64,000 nt of DNA from Solea solea (taxonomy: Eukaryota > Chordata > Actinopteri > Pleuronectiformes > Soleidae). The position numbers and the translations under genes were made by a program. Shown here one piece after another: positions 24,401 to 34,032 of the stretch. Numbering within the stretch: position 1 is the first letter of the stretch; each line of letters opens with the position of its first letter. Below the pieces are notes generated by a model. It made no database searches. It saw nothing but the letters and a program-made list of their open reading frames with translations, and had not been told where the DNA came from. Location: positions 10,607,654 to 10,671,653 of the forward strand of contig NC_081149.1 in the NCBI RefSeq assembly GCF_958295425.1. Reading direction: 5' to 3'.

Positions 24401-27400
24401 ACTTGTGCTTCTCGAAACGACTGCAACCTTTCAAAAATGTCCGCCATGAAATAAAGGCACTTAATTAATAACGGTGTCCCAAATCTCGGGCTGGATCCTC
24501 CAGAGTGTGCGTCTGTCGTCCGGATGCGTCGCAGTCACTGCAGCGATGCAGACGGTTTCCATTTCAAGTGGATTGGTCGGCTCCTTTGAAAGCGTTTGCC
24601 ATACCCCAGAATTCTTTGTGTGCCAGTGGAAGAATTAGTGAAGTTCTCTCTGGGTTAAGACTGTCTCAGGAGGATCCAGCCCACAGATTAGGACGCAGCT
24701 AATGTCTTTCAAGTCTCCCTTTGTCATTTCAGCCTACTTCTCTTTCAGACTTTATGCACTGCTATAGAAGATTTGCATGTTGGTCGCATGTTTGATAAGC
24801 GTGTTAAAAAAAAAACGTGTTTGGTTCTTTTGTATCCAGCTGTGCATGAAAAGTCAGTGAGTGTTAAATGACTTTAACTCTCCGACTTGCATGATCTGCA
24901 TGTCACTCAGTCACAGAGATTATATCTGCATGCCAGTGGTGAGAAAAATAATCTAACCCACCCCTGAGCTCACACCTCCAGCGTCCACCCTCACTACATC
25001 ACTGACCTCTCACAACTCCACCCCCCCCCCCCAACGTCCACCACCTCCTCCTGCTTCCTCACTCAATATTCCCCATCTCCTAATCCAACACCATCCACTG
25101 TGGTGATTGGCATTACATCAACACTCTGTCTTTCTCTCTGTCTGTCTCTTTGTCTTTTATTTTTTTTTCTCTCTCCATCTCCGTTCATTCATCCTCTCAC
25201 CGAGCAGGCAGTATTAAATCGAGTCGCCGTTCCTCCTATGTTCTAGCCATCACCACCGAGCGTTCCAAGTCGTGCGACGAAGGACTCAACACGTTCAGGG
25301 AGGAAGGACGCGTCTTCTCGTGAGTGCTTTATGCAAAGAGACAACTCTGACAACAGTTAAATACCTTTAAGTGCACAGTGCGGGGCCTTCATTTTGACAC
25401 GGGTGTTGTTCTCTCCACAGGAGGTTACCAAAGAGAGTGAAGAGCTTCTTCACAGACGGGGTGAGTTCTTCACCTTTGGTCGTCATTTTAACACAAACAT
25501 GTTCTTTTTCACTACTTTGTGTGTGTCCCTTTTCCATGGCATGGATTTCCCAGGGTTACTGAGCTTTTTTTTTTACTTAAGTATCTGAAGAGTTAAGGGG
25601 GAACTTCAACAAATAACATGTCCCTGTGCACCTTTGCATAGAACACAGGAGGACAGGTCAGGGGGCAGTAGTCCACCTACACCTGGAGGACAAGGGACAC
25701 TCATTTAAGGACAGCAATGTACACACCTATATAAAAAAAAAAACACCTAAAACAAGCGATCCATGTAAATGCTGCCAGAGTGTTTCAGTGTCGGTTGCAG
25801 TTACAAGATGAGGAGTTTTTTTACTCTCATTTTACATCGTTCACCAGCTGCTGCCTAAAATATGCGAGAATAAATTGGCTCAGTAATGTCACTAATGTTG
25901 TAAAAACACAGCAAGCGTTTAGAATCAAGACCCTTGGAGTCTGAATCACGCGGCAGCAGTAAAAGTGCGTTTAATTTGACTTTTTATTTGTGAAAGGAGA
26001 AATTTTATATCTCATATCCTGTCACCCGTTACCCTCCCCTACCCAACCAAGTCAGATTCCTGTCCCAGCACTCACAACGACAAATAGTTGTAAATGTGAC
26101 AGACTGTCATTATGAGTCAGGTTTTTTTGTTTTTTTTAACGTTTTCTTGTGCTGTGTTTCAGTCACTGGAAAACCTTGGGACGGCAGAGGAGGTTCGATC
26201 CAAACGCCATTCCACCTCCGAGCTGGGAACCATCGTTTACAGCGACGTACGCAGAGAGGGATGGCTGCACTTCAAACAGATCCTCACAGAGAAGGGCAAA
26301 GTAAGCAGAATGAGTCAGACAGTGAGAGAGTGAGACCTGGAGTGAATGAAAAGTGAACATTCTCGCATTAATCCTTTCATGTTTGCTTCACAGAAGGTGG
26401 GCAGCGGCATGCGTCCTTGGAAGCGAGTCTTTTCGGTGCTTCGCTCCCATTCGCTGTTCCTCTACAAGGACAAGAGGGAGGCGGTGCTTCGCGGGGCCAC
26501 CGTCGGTGGCTCGGCAGAGGACGAGCAGCCAATCAGCATCCGCGGCTGCCTTGTGGACATCGCCTATAGCGAGACCAAACGGAAGCACGCCCTGCGACTC
26601 ACCACCCAGGACTTCTGTGAGTACCTGCTGCAGGCGGAGGACCGGGAGGACATGCTGGACTGGATAGAGGTCATCAGGGAGAACAGCAAGACAGACAGCG
26701 AGGTCAGAGGTCACACCCGTACCGGACATGTAACTTTGTTTTTCAATCAGAAAAGAGAAACTCTCAGAATCACAATGTTCATTTGTTTGACTGCTGCAGG
26801 AACTTGGCTTCTCCAGACAGGCCCTCATCAATAAGAAACTGAATGATTACAGGAAACAAAGGTGAGTCACCTGGTCATGAATCATTCCACTAAAGTGCAA
26901 TAAAGCAACTCTTTACCACATAATAGATGTTGTTATGGCTGACACCTCGGATTAAAAGAAAAAAACGACTCTCTGTCTCCCCCTGCAGTCCAACAGGAAG
27001 CAAGCCCGACTCCTCTCCCAGGCTGTCCCGCATGAAGCCTCCCTTCCTGCACGCCAACGCCGCTGCAGCGCCACGCTCCCCTAAACCAGAGGGCAAAGGT
27101 CAGTGTCAGGGGCAGACACTGGAATTATGTGCTGAATCTTTAAATTTTTGTCTCAAAAAAGGAAAAAGAGGATCTGTTAGATTAAATCTTCTGACCGTTC
27201 TCTCTTAATCTGACACTTCAGATCGTGTTAAGGAAAACGCACACTTGTGTTAATAAAAGCACTAATCAAATAAACTCTGAAGTAATTAAACTCCACATTC
27301 AAGTGGGTCCCCAAGAGTCCCCAAGAGTAAGTTACAAATAAAAAAATAAATGAATAAAACAGGAGAAAGAGACCCAAGAAATGATCTATTTCACATTTGT

Positions 27401-30400
27401 TCCACACTAGCTCAAATATCATTTAACAGCTGTAGGTAGAATATTAAGAGTCATCTCTTTGGACTTTAGTTGAACATTTGTCCTTGTTGGTTCTGTTCTC
27501 AGAGGAGAGCAGCCCGCCCAAGTCTCCGTGGGGAATCAACATCATGAAGAAGTCAAAGAAGGCCGGGCCCAAAGCTTTTGGTGTGAGGCTGGAGGATTGT
27601 CAGCCTGGTGTAAAGAACAAGGTCAGTCACACTAATGAACGAAGGCTTAATGTCGGTATTTTACCGAAGGTTAAATTCTGACATTTATGATTTCTGTGTG
27701 CTCAGTTCATCCCGTTGATCGTGGAGATCTGCTGTGGTCTGGTGGAGGAGATGGGTCTGGAATACACCGGGATCTACAGGGTTCCCGGGAATAACGCCAT
27801 GGTGTCGATGCTTCAGGAGCAGCTGAACAAGGGAGTGGACATCAACCCTGCGGAGGAGGTGAGCGAGGACAACTGCACATTGACTCTCACACGACATGCA
27901 GACTAAGGAACGATTTGTTTTTAAACACTCCAATCCCCTGACTCTTCTCTGTGTTTTTCTGGTCATCAGAAGTGGCAGGACCTCAACGTCGTCAGCAGTT
28001 TACTGAAATCCTTCTTCAGGAAACTTCCTGAGCCGCTTTTTACCAACGGTGAGTGCACACACGTGACGTCGTGAGGCCACATGCTGCCTCTTTCATTCAA
28101 GTCTTACCTGACTTATGAAGTATATTGACCTTTTTAATGCCTTTACAGACAAGTACAACGACTTCATTGATGCCAATCGGATGGAAAGTGCGTCGGAGCG
28201 GTTAAAGACCATGAATAAATTGGTACGCGTTTGTTTCTCTTACCCGTGTGATTAAATATTAGTGCGTCAGTATTGTCATCCCTCATGTTTCTCTTTCACA
28301 CGTAGATCCGAGACCTGCCTGATCATTATTACCACACACTGAAGTTCCTGGTTGGTCACCTGAAGACTGTAGCAGACAGCTCGGATAAAAACAAGGTGCG
28401 TTTTAAAGGAAAAAAGCCCTGTAAATGTAAATAAAAAGTGTTACACTGGATCTCTGTGTGACACTGTGTGATATGTGAATGTCTCGTGTCTTCACTCGTG
28501 CAGATGGAGCCTCGTAACCTGGCGTTGGTGTTTGGTCCAACTCTGGTCCGGACGTCAGAGGACAACATGAAAGACATGGTCACACACATGCCTGACCGCT
28601 ACAAGATAGTAGAGACACTCATCCAACATGTGAGCGCGAGAGAGAGAGACACACACACACACACACTCATGCTTAAAGTTACAAAAAGACTCATTATTAT
28701 TTTCATGCTGAACTTTTTCCTCTCTGTCACGTTTGTAGTACATCTGGTTTTTCACTGATGAGCTAGACAAGGATGAAAAGGTAAATTTGTATTTAATATT
28801 GTTGTTTTACACCACACATAACCTAAGGGTTTATTTCTTTAAGTAGAACTACAACAAACTGTCGTAAACGTTAAAACACGTTGATCAGTGTTTGTCAAAC
28901 CTGGAAATGATGTCTTGTTTTGTCCCCAAACCAAAATGAATCAGTTTTTAATTGTTTCTTTGTTCTTTGGAGCAAAGAAACCAGAAAATATTCATATTTA
29001 AGAAGCTAAAACAATCAGAAATCTTGTTTCATTAACGAAAAAAGCTTCAAACCGATTAATCAATTATCGAAATAGTCGACGATTACTTTAGTAATCAATT
29101 AATAGAGTCATTGTTTCAGCTCTAAATAAAAGTAACATAGTATATATGTAAAATGATAGACCTGAGTTTAACTGAGAATATGTTAAAGAAGGTGTGAAAT
29201 GGTGAGAATATGGATATTATGGGCTATAGCGGGACAAAATGCAGAAACTGAAAGAAAAGAAGACATTTAAATAGAAGCTAAAACTACAGAAATATAATTG
29301 TAACAAAATGACTCAGCTGCTCAGTCTTGATATAAGCCAGTTCTTCTTCATTTACAGTCATTTTTATTTTTATGGGTAATGCAGCCTTGCTTTTAACGAC
29401 GATAACTCCCAGGAAATTGGTAAAATGATATAAAAAAATTAAAAAAAGACTCACAGCCGTGACAAGTGAGTCACAATGGCTGCAACCAAGATGAATAAAA
29501 TATGTGTTTTATTGCCGTTTATATAAATACTAACGTGCTGAGTAATTATCGTCGGCGCAGTCATGACTGTCATTGTACTAATTACAAGGAAAGATGCATT
29601 GGACACTTAAGATCTAACCCTCTCACACACACACACACACACACACAGTGCAGTGATTATACTTAATGGCTGATGAACCACTTTTACAGAGGTGACATTT
29701 TGTCATGGTTTGAATTTGACCTTAAAGTTTTTCCTTTATGACTGAGAGCATAGATATAGATGAAAACTGTTGTATTATATATTTAATAGCAATAACTCTA
29801 GAGCTGTTGGACATTAATTGGTGATAATTAATTCAGTTCTCTCTCGAGTTTTCTGTTCTGCGGAATCGTTTTGTGTTTTCTTGGTTTATCGAATGTCTTT
29901 TGTTAAATTGCGTCCGTTGCTTCCAGACACCGGTGGACACAGAAGATGTACAGCCTGCCCCCAACATCGACCACCTGCTGTCCAACATCGGCAGGACCGC
30001 TCTGCTCGGGGAGGCCTCAGGTGAGGGCACCGCTGAAATCCACAACCACCTTAAATACATGTTGCTTTCAGTTTCCTGGAAATAAGAAATCCCCTTTAAA
30101 GTGCGTCATTAGTACAATCAGTGTGCTCCAGTGAAGTGAGACCAAGTTTGTTCTTCTTTGCTCTTCTTTTTTCCTTTTTCTTTTTAAAAAGACACTTTTA
30201 TCTAATGTCAGTGAGAGATGAGTGACTTTTTTGGTCAATAATCAGGTTCTGTGACTAGACACGAGTTATTACTTGAAATTGAGCTCTTTTTTCTTAATAA
30301 CATGTTGTGAACAAGACCGCCTCCTGAGTGTTGACAGCGTTGGCATGAAAGTCAGGCGAGAGCATTCCACACTTGATTGGAATTCCTTGTTGTCCCACTT

Positions 30401-33400
30401 TGAAAGCAGAATTCCCCACTTTCCAGCAGAACTGGAGCGCGGTGTAAAAAAATGAAGCCCTAGCCGTGTGTGTGTATGTGTGTGTGTGTGTGTTTCGATA
30501 GCATGCCCGTACTTCTATCTCTTTTCTGCTGACCTCTTTTTTTTCCCCCACCTCCTCGTTGCTCATCTTTCACTTTCTCTGTACGTTTGTGCATTTCCTT
30601 CTTTTCTTAGCTGAGCCTGTGGAGCAGCCACTGCGGTAGGACGGAAACTCCCCTGGCATTATGTGTGTGTGTGTGCGTGTGTGCGTGTGTGTGTGTGTGA
30701 AACCAAGTCAGAGCATCATATTGTGAAAATGAAATAAGTAAAAGAGTAAGTATGTGATAGTGTGAATAAGCTTCAGAGGGAATGTTAGGGGTGGTGATGG
30801 TTTGTGTGTCCGTGGTCCCTCCTCCTGTGTCTCCCTCTCAGTGTCTGTGTGGACATGTCACTGTGGTGTCTCTCCCCCAGTCTGACTAATGAATTAACAG
30901 ATGACTGGATGCCGCTTGTTAAAGCTTGAGTGCAAACTGTGTTCTGTCACTGAGAGCCAAATCCCTCACTGGTGGCCTGTCGTTACTGTCGTAACCGTCA
31001 GTCATCACGCTGTAATAGTTGGGCCCCGCCCATTCTTCAGGTCCCACCCTCATGTCTCGCTTAAAAGCTCTAGTATCCCAGTGACATCAAACTTAACTTA
31101 AGTAGAGGTCAGGCAACGTGAGCTTAAAATGATATAACAATATTCCGTCATGATATTGCAGTGTCAATATCTGTGATGATATACAGTATATCGTGGACTT
31201 TCAAAATAAAAGTGTTTGTTGACGTATGATATGGAACAATGTATAGTTAACGCATGTGCCCCGCGTGCTGCAAGTTTGAGACTGCATGCATTAAATGATC
31301 TCGACTAAATAAAGTAAAATACTGTTATTTAAAAAAACAGGTAGACAGTAGTTTAAGTTTAAGTTTGAGACTTAACTCTCTGGCCTAAAAAATGTCTGCA
31401 GAAGTTCACAGTGTTCAAAGTCTCTGATATAAACTAAAAAAGTAGAAAATACTCGTATTACATACATATTATTATATACATATAGTATTTGGTTTAACAA
31501 AAATCCCCAATTGCTGATTTTCTAATGTACCCAAATCTGATTGGTGGTAGATTTGCATAGAGATTATTCTCTGAAAAGCTGTTTTTCCTTCATGTGTAGA
31601 CACAGTATACAATATTCCCATCGCTAGTTAGGCACCGATGCTCAGCTGTGTTTCAGAAAAACTAAAGGCTTTTTCTGGAGTTTAATGCAACAGTGTATGT
31701 GATACAAAGGGAAAAAGGAATAACCCAGCATCTGTAATAAACTGCCTTGATTTACTATTAATGTAGCCGGCACATGAGAAACGACTCCCACCACATCCCC
31801 CTGTGAAACATCAACCCTCTCCCACGTCTCTTGGTTTCTCACCAGATTGTGATCGTGAAGCTTTTGTCCCGCGTGTGTGTGTGTGTGTGTACGTCTGTGT
31901 TTGTGAGGGCACTGCCCTTCTCTTTCACGCTGTTGATTATTTCTTGCTTTTCACGCCTTCCAACGCTTCCTCTTTCACTGGTCGATGTCATCGGTGCTTG
32001 CAGTGATATCATCAGTGTCAGTGTGTGCCCTGGTTTCCTAATGCAGACCCCCCACCCCCCCCAAAAAAAATCACAAATACCTGCTTCACCAAATCATTGT
32101 TTCTCTTTCACATCCTCACACCAGTGTCTTTGTCCGTCAGTGGTTGAGGACACAGAGGAAGAAAGAAAAGAAAAAGTCAAATTTAATAGAGTAAATTGTC
32201 TTTTTATTAACTGTTGCACTTTGTATTTCACAACAGAAACACCCAGGTGTGTTGTGACTCTAGTCGCACCTGAATCAGTGATGTCACTGCAGGTGTTTAT
32301 AGTGAATTTGCCCTTTTCAAAAAAGTGATTTTTTTGTTTTTACACTATCTGCCTCTGTGTCCTTCACCGTGACTGTTTGGACATTTTGTGAATTCTTTGT
32401 ATTTGACCCTCTTGTGTCATGTTCCACAGACTCAACCAACAGTGACTCAGCCAAATCAAAGGTAACGTCCCCTTGTCGATTCACTCTGGCGTTCAGCGCA
32501 TCTCAAATAATCCCTCGACAACAACACTGTAAATCATGAGATTATGTCACAATAACAGTTCATTCTCCCTCTTTCAGGGGTCATGGGGGTCAAAGAAGGA
32601 CCTCACAGCGAAGGACTTCCTAGCTCTGTCCATCATGTCCGCCGTGACGGGACGCAAGCGCAGAAAGCGCCATAACGGCCGCCGCGTGGGCAGCAGCACC
32701 GACGACGACTCTGAGCACGAGCCGATCAAAGTCGGGCATCTAGGGGCCGAGGAGGAAGAGGAGGAGGAGGAGTCGCCCGTGGGGGACACTGCTCCTCGTG
32801 CGGAGGGAGAGGAGGATGACGACGAAGAGGAAGAGGAAGAAGAAGAAGAAGACGAGGAAGTGGTAGAAAGTGGCGAGAAAGAGGAGGAAGAACAGGAGGT
32901 GGCTACAGTTATTCCCAGTGGGCCGTGCTCTAAAGAGGAAGAGGAGGTGGGAGAGAGACAGACAGCGATCATGCTGCAGGAGGAAGAGGCACGGGTGGCA
33001 GTAAAGGGGCCACCGTGGCGGGCACCAGAGGATGCACGCTCTATTGTCTCTGGTTACTCCACCCTCTCCACGTTAGGGCGCAGCCTGGGCTCAGAGGGGA
33101 GGGGGGACGACGCGGACGACGAACACAGCGAGCTGGTGAGCGAGACGGACAATGAGAGCGGCTTTGCTTCGCGCTCCGTCACTCAGGAGAGACCCAGTAA
33201 AAACCCGACCACACCCACGAGCACACAGCCACCGGCGGCGGTGGCGGCTCAACGCAGCTTCCTCTACACACACTACAAACCCCCGGTCCTCTCACCCACA
33301 AACCTGCTCGCCCCGCCCACGCCCCTCACACACACTCCAGACTCTGCGGAGAGGAATGAAGGAGGAGCGCGCTCCACCACGCCCTCGTCCTCCTCCTTCT

Positions 33401-34032
33401 CCTCCTCCTCCACCACTCACAGACTGCACTCGCGGCCTTCCTTTAACTCCCACAAACTGATCCAGTGTGACACTCTGGCGAGGAAGAAGCTTAAGTCAGA
33501 AAAGGCCAAGGCTCGCTCTCTGGACCTGCTGGAGCTGTCTGAGACCACAGCGCACCGTGACGGGCCGTGCTCCGGCTCAGAAGACACACCCAGAGTGAGG
33601 CGAGACACTTCCAGAACCAACCCTTCCTCAGGCAGCAGTCAGGAGAGCCTCCGCCTGGCTCGGCTCAATCCTTCCTTGCCACCCAGCGAGGCCTCTTCCT
33701 TCACTCCGACCGGTCCAGGAGGCAGATCTCTGGCCGAGCAGGTCCGCGCTCGTCTACTCGGCTCGGCCGACGACCTGCGCAGCGTGGGGCTGCGGAAACC
33801 TCTGTCGCCTGAGACGCGAAGGAAGAGGCGGGCCTGGCGCAGACACACCGTGGTGGCCTCCCCGACCGAGACGTCCGACAAGAAAGCCCCAATGATTGTC
33901 AGAGATTTCCCCTTGTCTCCTATCAGTCAGAACCAGGTGAAAACACAAGGGCTGCCCCGGGACGCGGACGCTCTCGAACATGGACCGGCCGCGCGCCAGG
34001 TACCCACATCGAGATTCCACCAGTATCTGTGA
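1691..34032 (+). CDS. arhgap23: Rho GTPase-activating protein 23 (PDZ-PH-RhoGAP)
   Basis: A GTPase-activating protein that stimulates GTP hydrolysis by Rho-family GTPases; the family acts at membranes and junctions. Coding exons: 1691-1939, 10101-10304, 13191-13215, 13555-13647, 15216-15294, 16220-16274, 17838-19470, 23505-23660, 25208-25319, 25421-25460, 26163-26300, 26394-26702, 26800-26861, 26989-27098, 27503-27621, 27706-27858, 27970-28048, 28149-28222, 28306-28395, 28504-28629, 28739-28780, 29927-30020, 32430-32461, 32578-34032. All introns are GT-AG and the phases close exactly (5529 nt with stop, 1842 residues). PDZ is about residues 118-235, PH about 912-1025, RhoGAP about 1112-1305 with arginine finger R1153 in GIYRVPG. 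ARHGAP23 is preferred to ARHGAP21 because of [27 protein letters not shown] and a C-terminus ending SRFHQYL. Human ARHGAP23 is shorter (about 1490 residues, from memory). The a/b paralogue letter was not decided, and the first exon is the least certain part. Confidence 0.93.
3968..4040 (-). mobile_element. tRNA-derived SINE head (relic)
   Basis: Read on the minus strand, the stretch has an A-box-like GGTAGCTCAGTGGGCAGAG and, about 20 nt further on, a degenerate B-box-like GGGTTCAGTCTGG, in the arrangement of a tRNA-derived SINE head. The B box departs from the tRNA consensus and no acceptor stem pairs convincingly, so this is not called a functional tRNA gene. Confidence 0.45.
4067..4128. repeat. 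(CCT)n-(CTT)n pyrimidine microsatellite
   Basis: About 12 CCT units run directly into about 8 CTT units, giving a 62-bp all-pyrimidine strand. Such mirror-like purine/pyrimidine tracts can adopt triplex structures (general knowledge). Confidence 0.9.
4655..4990. mobile_element. hAT-like nonautonomous DNA transposon
   Basis: Terminal inverted repeats CAGGCATGTCCAAAGT (left) and the reverse complement of ACTTTGGAC-type sequence ending CAGCCCTG (right; reads CAGGGCTGTCCAAACT) match at 13 of 16 positions. They are flanked by an 8-bp target duplication, GTCTGGAG at 4647-4654 and GTCTAGAG at 4991-4998 (7 of 8). The 5' end also contains the GGCCC-type motif common in vertebrate hAT MITEs. No transposase frame is present. 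Confidence 0.75.
6968..7773. mobile_element. hAT-like element interrupted by a second one
   Basis: Inverted ends: CAGGGGTCTGCAAC at the left and GTTGCAGACCCCTA at the right (13 of 14 complementary), 806 bp apart. A 331-bp element of a different family (7120-7450) sits inside, so the original element was about 475 bp. Both subterminal regions carry GAGCCGCA-type sequence. A clean 8-bp target duplication was not resolved. No transposase frame is present. Confidence 0.65.
7120..7450. mobile_element. hAT-type MITE, copy 1 (nested)
   Basis: It begins TAGGGATG and ends GTCCCTA, with ATACCGATA-rich subterminal regions. Flanking octamers CTTTAAAG (7112-7119) and TTATAAAG (7451-7458) agree at 6 of 8, a decayed target duplication. 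The interior (TTTTAGACCATTT, GAGTCATTTCAAAGACATAA) matches the reverse complement of the element at 48006-48316. Confidence 0.75.
8769..8809. repeat. (CTC)n microsatellite
   Basis: About 13 CCT/CTC units in intron 1 of arhgap23. Confidence 0.9.
9355..9781. mobile_element. hAT-like element with inserted repeat fragment
   Basis: Ends are TAGGGCTCCTC and, as reverse complement of the right end, TAGGGCTGCATG. Flanks ATTCAAAG (9347-9354) and ATTCATAT (9782-9789) agree at 6 of 8. Both arms contain ATAATC-type subterminal sequence. The interior 9496-9570 resembles a common fish dispersed repeat (CTACCGCTTTATCC ... GCCAGTCCATCGCAGGGC), probably a later insertion. Confidence 0.55.
10305..13554 (+). 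other. arhgap23 introns 2 and 3
   Basis: Intron 2 (10305-13190) and intron 3 (13216-13554) flank the 25-nt exon 3. They contain a (TG)n microsatellite at 11971-11999 and otherwise unremarkable AT-rich sequence. The open frames in them show no recognisable family and no plausible splice partners. Confidence 0.7.
15449..15490. repeat. (AC)n microsatellite
   Basis: A perfect AC run of about 42 bp immediately upstream of the LINE relic. Confidence 0.95.
15500..16063 (+). mobile_element. 5'-truncated LINE 3' end
   Basis: The frame at 15580-15716 encodes [18 protein letters not shown] followed by [12 protein letters not shown] and a hydrophobic helix. That is the typical C-terminal end of fish non-LTR reverse transcriptases (pattern: R-T-x-x-G-x-x-x-F-S-x-x-G-x-x-x-W-N-x-L-P). 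A stop follows and then about 350 bp of AT-rich 3' UTR ending near AATAAATGAG. Only the extreme 3' end is present, as usual for truncated insertions. Confidence 0.65.
17838..19470 (+). other. arhgap23: arhgap23 exon 7, long disordered linker
   Basis: A single 1633-nt exon starting [16 protein letters not shown] and ending [10 protein letters not shown]. It encodes about 544 residues rich in Pro, Ser, Gln and Arg, with a polyglutamine run near 18468-18485 and several polyproline stretches that could bind SH3 or WW domains. Conserved short islands (CYPRTK, the [11 protein letters not shown] region, [26 protein letters not shown]) identify it as the ARHGAP23 linker. Its GC content is much higher than that of the flanking introns. 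Confidence 0.9.
19471..23504 (+). other. arhgap23 intron 7
   Basis: A 4-kb intron between donor GTAAGT (19471) and acceptor CCCACAG (ends 23504). It contains a dispersed repeat with TTAGGG units at 19890-20110, a short C-run near 21547-21558, and a pyrimidine-rich stretch (about 23380-23500) leading into the exon 8 acceptor. No exon is supported. Confidence 0.7.
19890..20110. repeat. Dispersed repeat with internal TTAGGG units
   Basis: The sequence GTGAGGACCAAAAATCGTG ... GGAGTGAGGACATTTTTGGGG followed by short TTAGGGTTAGGG blocks (about 19981-20035) resembles a repeat widespread in teleost introns. The TTAGGG units are few and interrupted. Confidence 0.5.
23661..26162 (+). other. arhgap23 introns 8-10
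   Basis: Introns 23661-25207, 25320-25420 and 25461-26162. The first holds a tRNA-derived SINE (24045-24226) and a C-run at 25021-25032. The others contain nothing recognisable. Confidence 0.7.
24045..24226 (+). mobile_element. tRNA-derived SINE
   Basis: A-box-like GGTAGCGCAGTGA (about 24058-24070) and B-box-like GGTTCAATTCC (24085-24095) are followed by TGTCCTTGAGCGAGACACTT and a 3' part ending CTAGAAAAGCTCAATATAAA. This is the order seen in common fish tRNA SINEs (tRNA head, CCTTG-AGACACTTAACCCC body, GAAAAGC-TATAAAT tail). The family name was not determined. Confidence 0.7.
26163..26702 (+). other. arhgap23: PH-domain exons of arhgap23
   Basis: Exons 26163-26300 and 26394-26702. The second half of the first exon begins the domain ([16 protein letters not shown]) and the next exon completes it, with [36 protein letters not shown] and the terminal helix [15 protein letters not shown] containing the near-invariant Trp. 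In this family the PH domain mediates membrane or Arf-GTP binding; that role is family knowledge. Confidence 0.93.
27099..27502 (+). other. arhgap23 intron 14
   Basis: A 404-bp AT-rich intron upstream of the RhoGAP exons. Only a short direct repeat (GTCCCCAAGA twice near 27306-27325) was noticed. Confidence 0.7.
27503..28780 (+). other. arhgap23: RhoGAP-domain exons of arhgap23
   Basis: Seven exons: 27503-27621, 27706-27858, 27970-28048, 28149-28222, 28306-28395, 28504-28629, 28739-28780. Catalytic landmarks are all intact: GIYRVPGNN with arginine finger R1153, [14 protein letters not shown] with the conserved Lys 1192 and Arg 1196, and the [12 protein letters not shown] segment with Asn 1265. 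The domain should be an active GAP. The last exon ends [12 protein letters not shown]. Confidence 0.94.
28781..32429 (+). other. arhgap23 introns 21 and 22
   Basis: Introns 28781-29926 and 30021-32429 flank the exon at 29927-30020. Intron 21 includes a MITE-like fragment (about 28960-29126, ATTAATCAATTATCGA ... GTTTCAGCTCTA). Intron 22 includes TG-rich microsatellites at 30468-30493 and 30661-30700 and an ATATCG-rich region (31140-31620) that may be another decayed MITE. Confidence 0.6.
32578..34032 (+). other. arhgap23: arhgap23 last coding exon (acidic and Ser-rich tail)
   Basis: A 1455-nt terminal exon with TGA at 34030-34032. It begins [14 protein letters not shown] and a basic cluster ([12 protein letters not shown]), then a tract dominated by Glu and Asp over about 32746-32955 encoded by GAG/GAA/GAC repeats. 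Conserved family islands follow: [55 protein letters not shown] and RRHTVV. The basic cluster could act as a nuclear localisation or lipid-binding patch (inference). Confidence 0.92.

Noticed and set aside
30611..30635. Possible extra arhgap23 exon between TTTTCTTAG and GTAGGA
   Set aside because: 25 nt would shift the frame relative to the next exon, and the resulting peptide is not recognised in the family.
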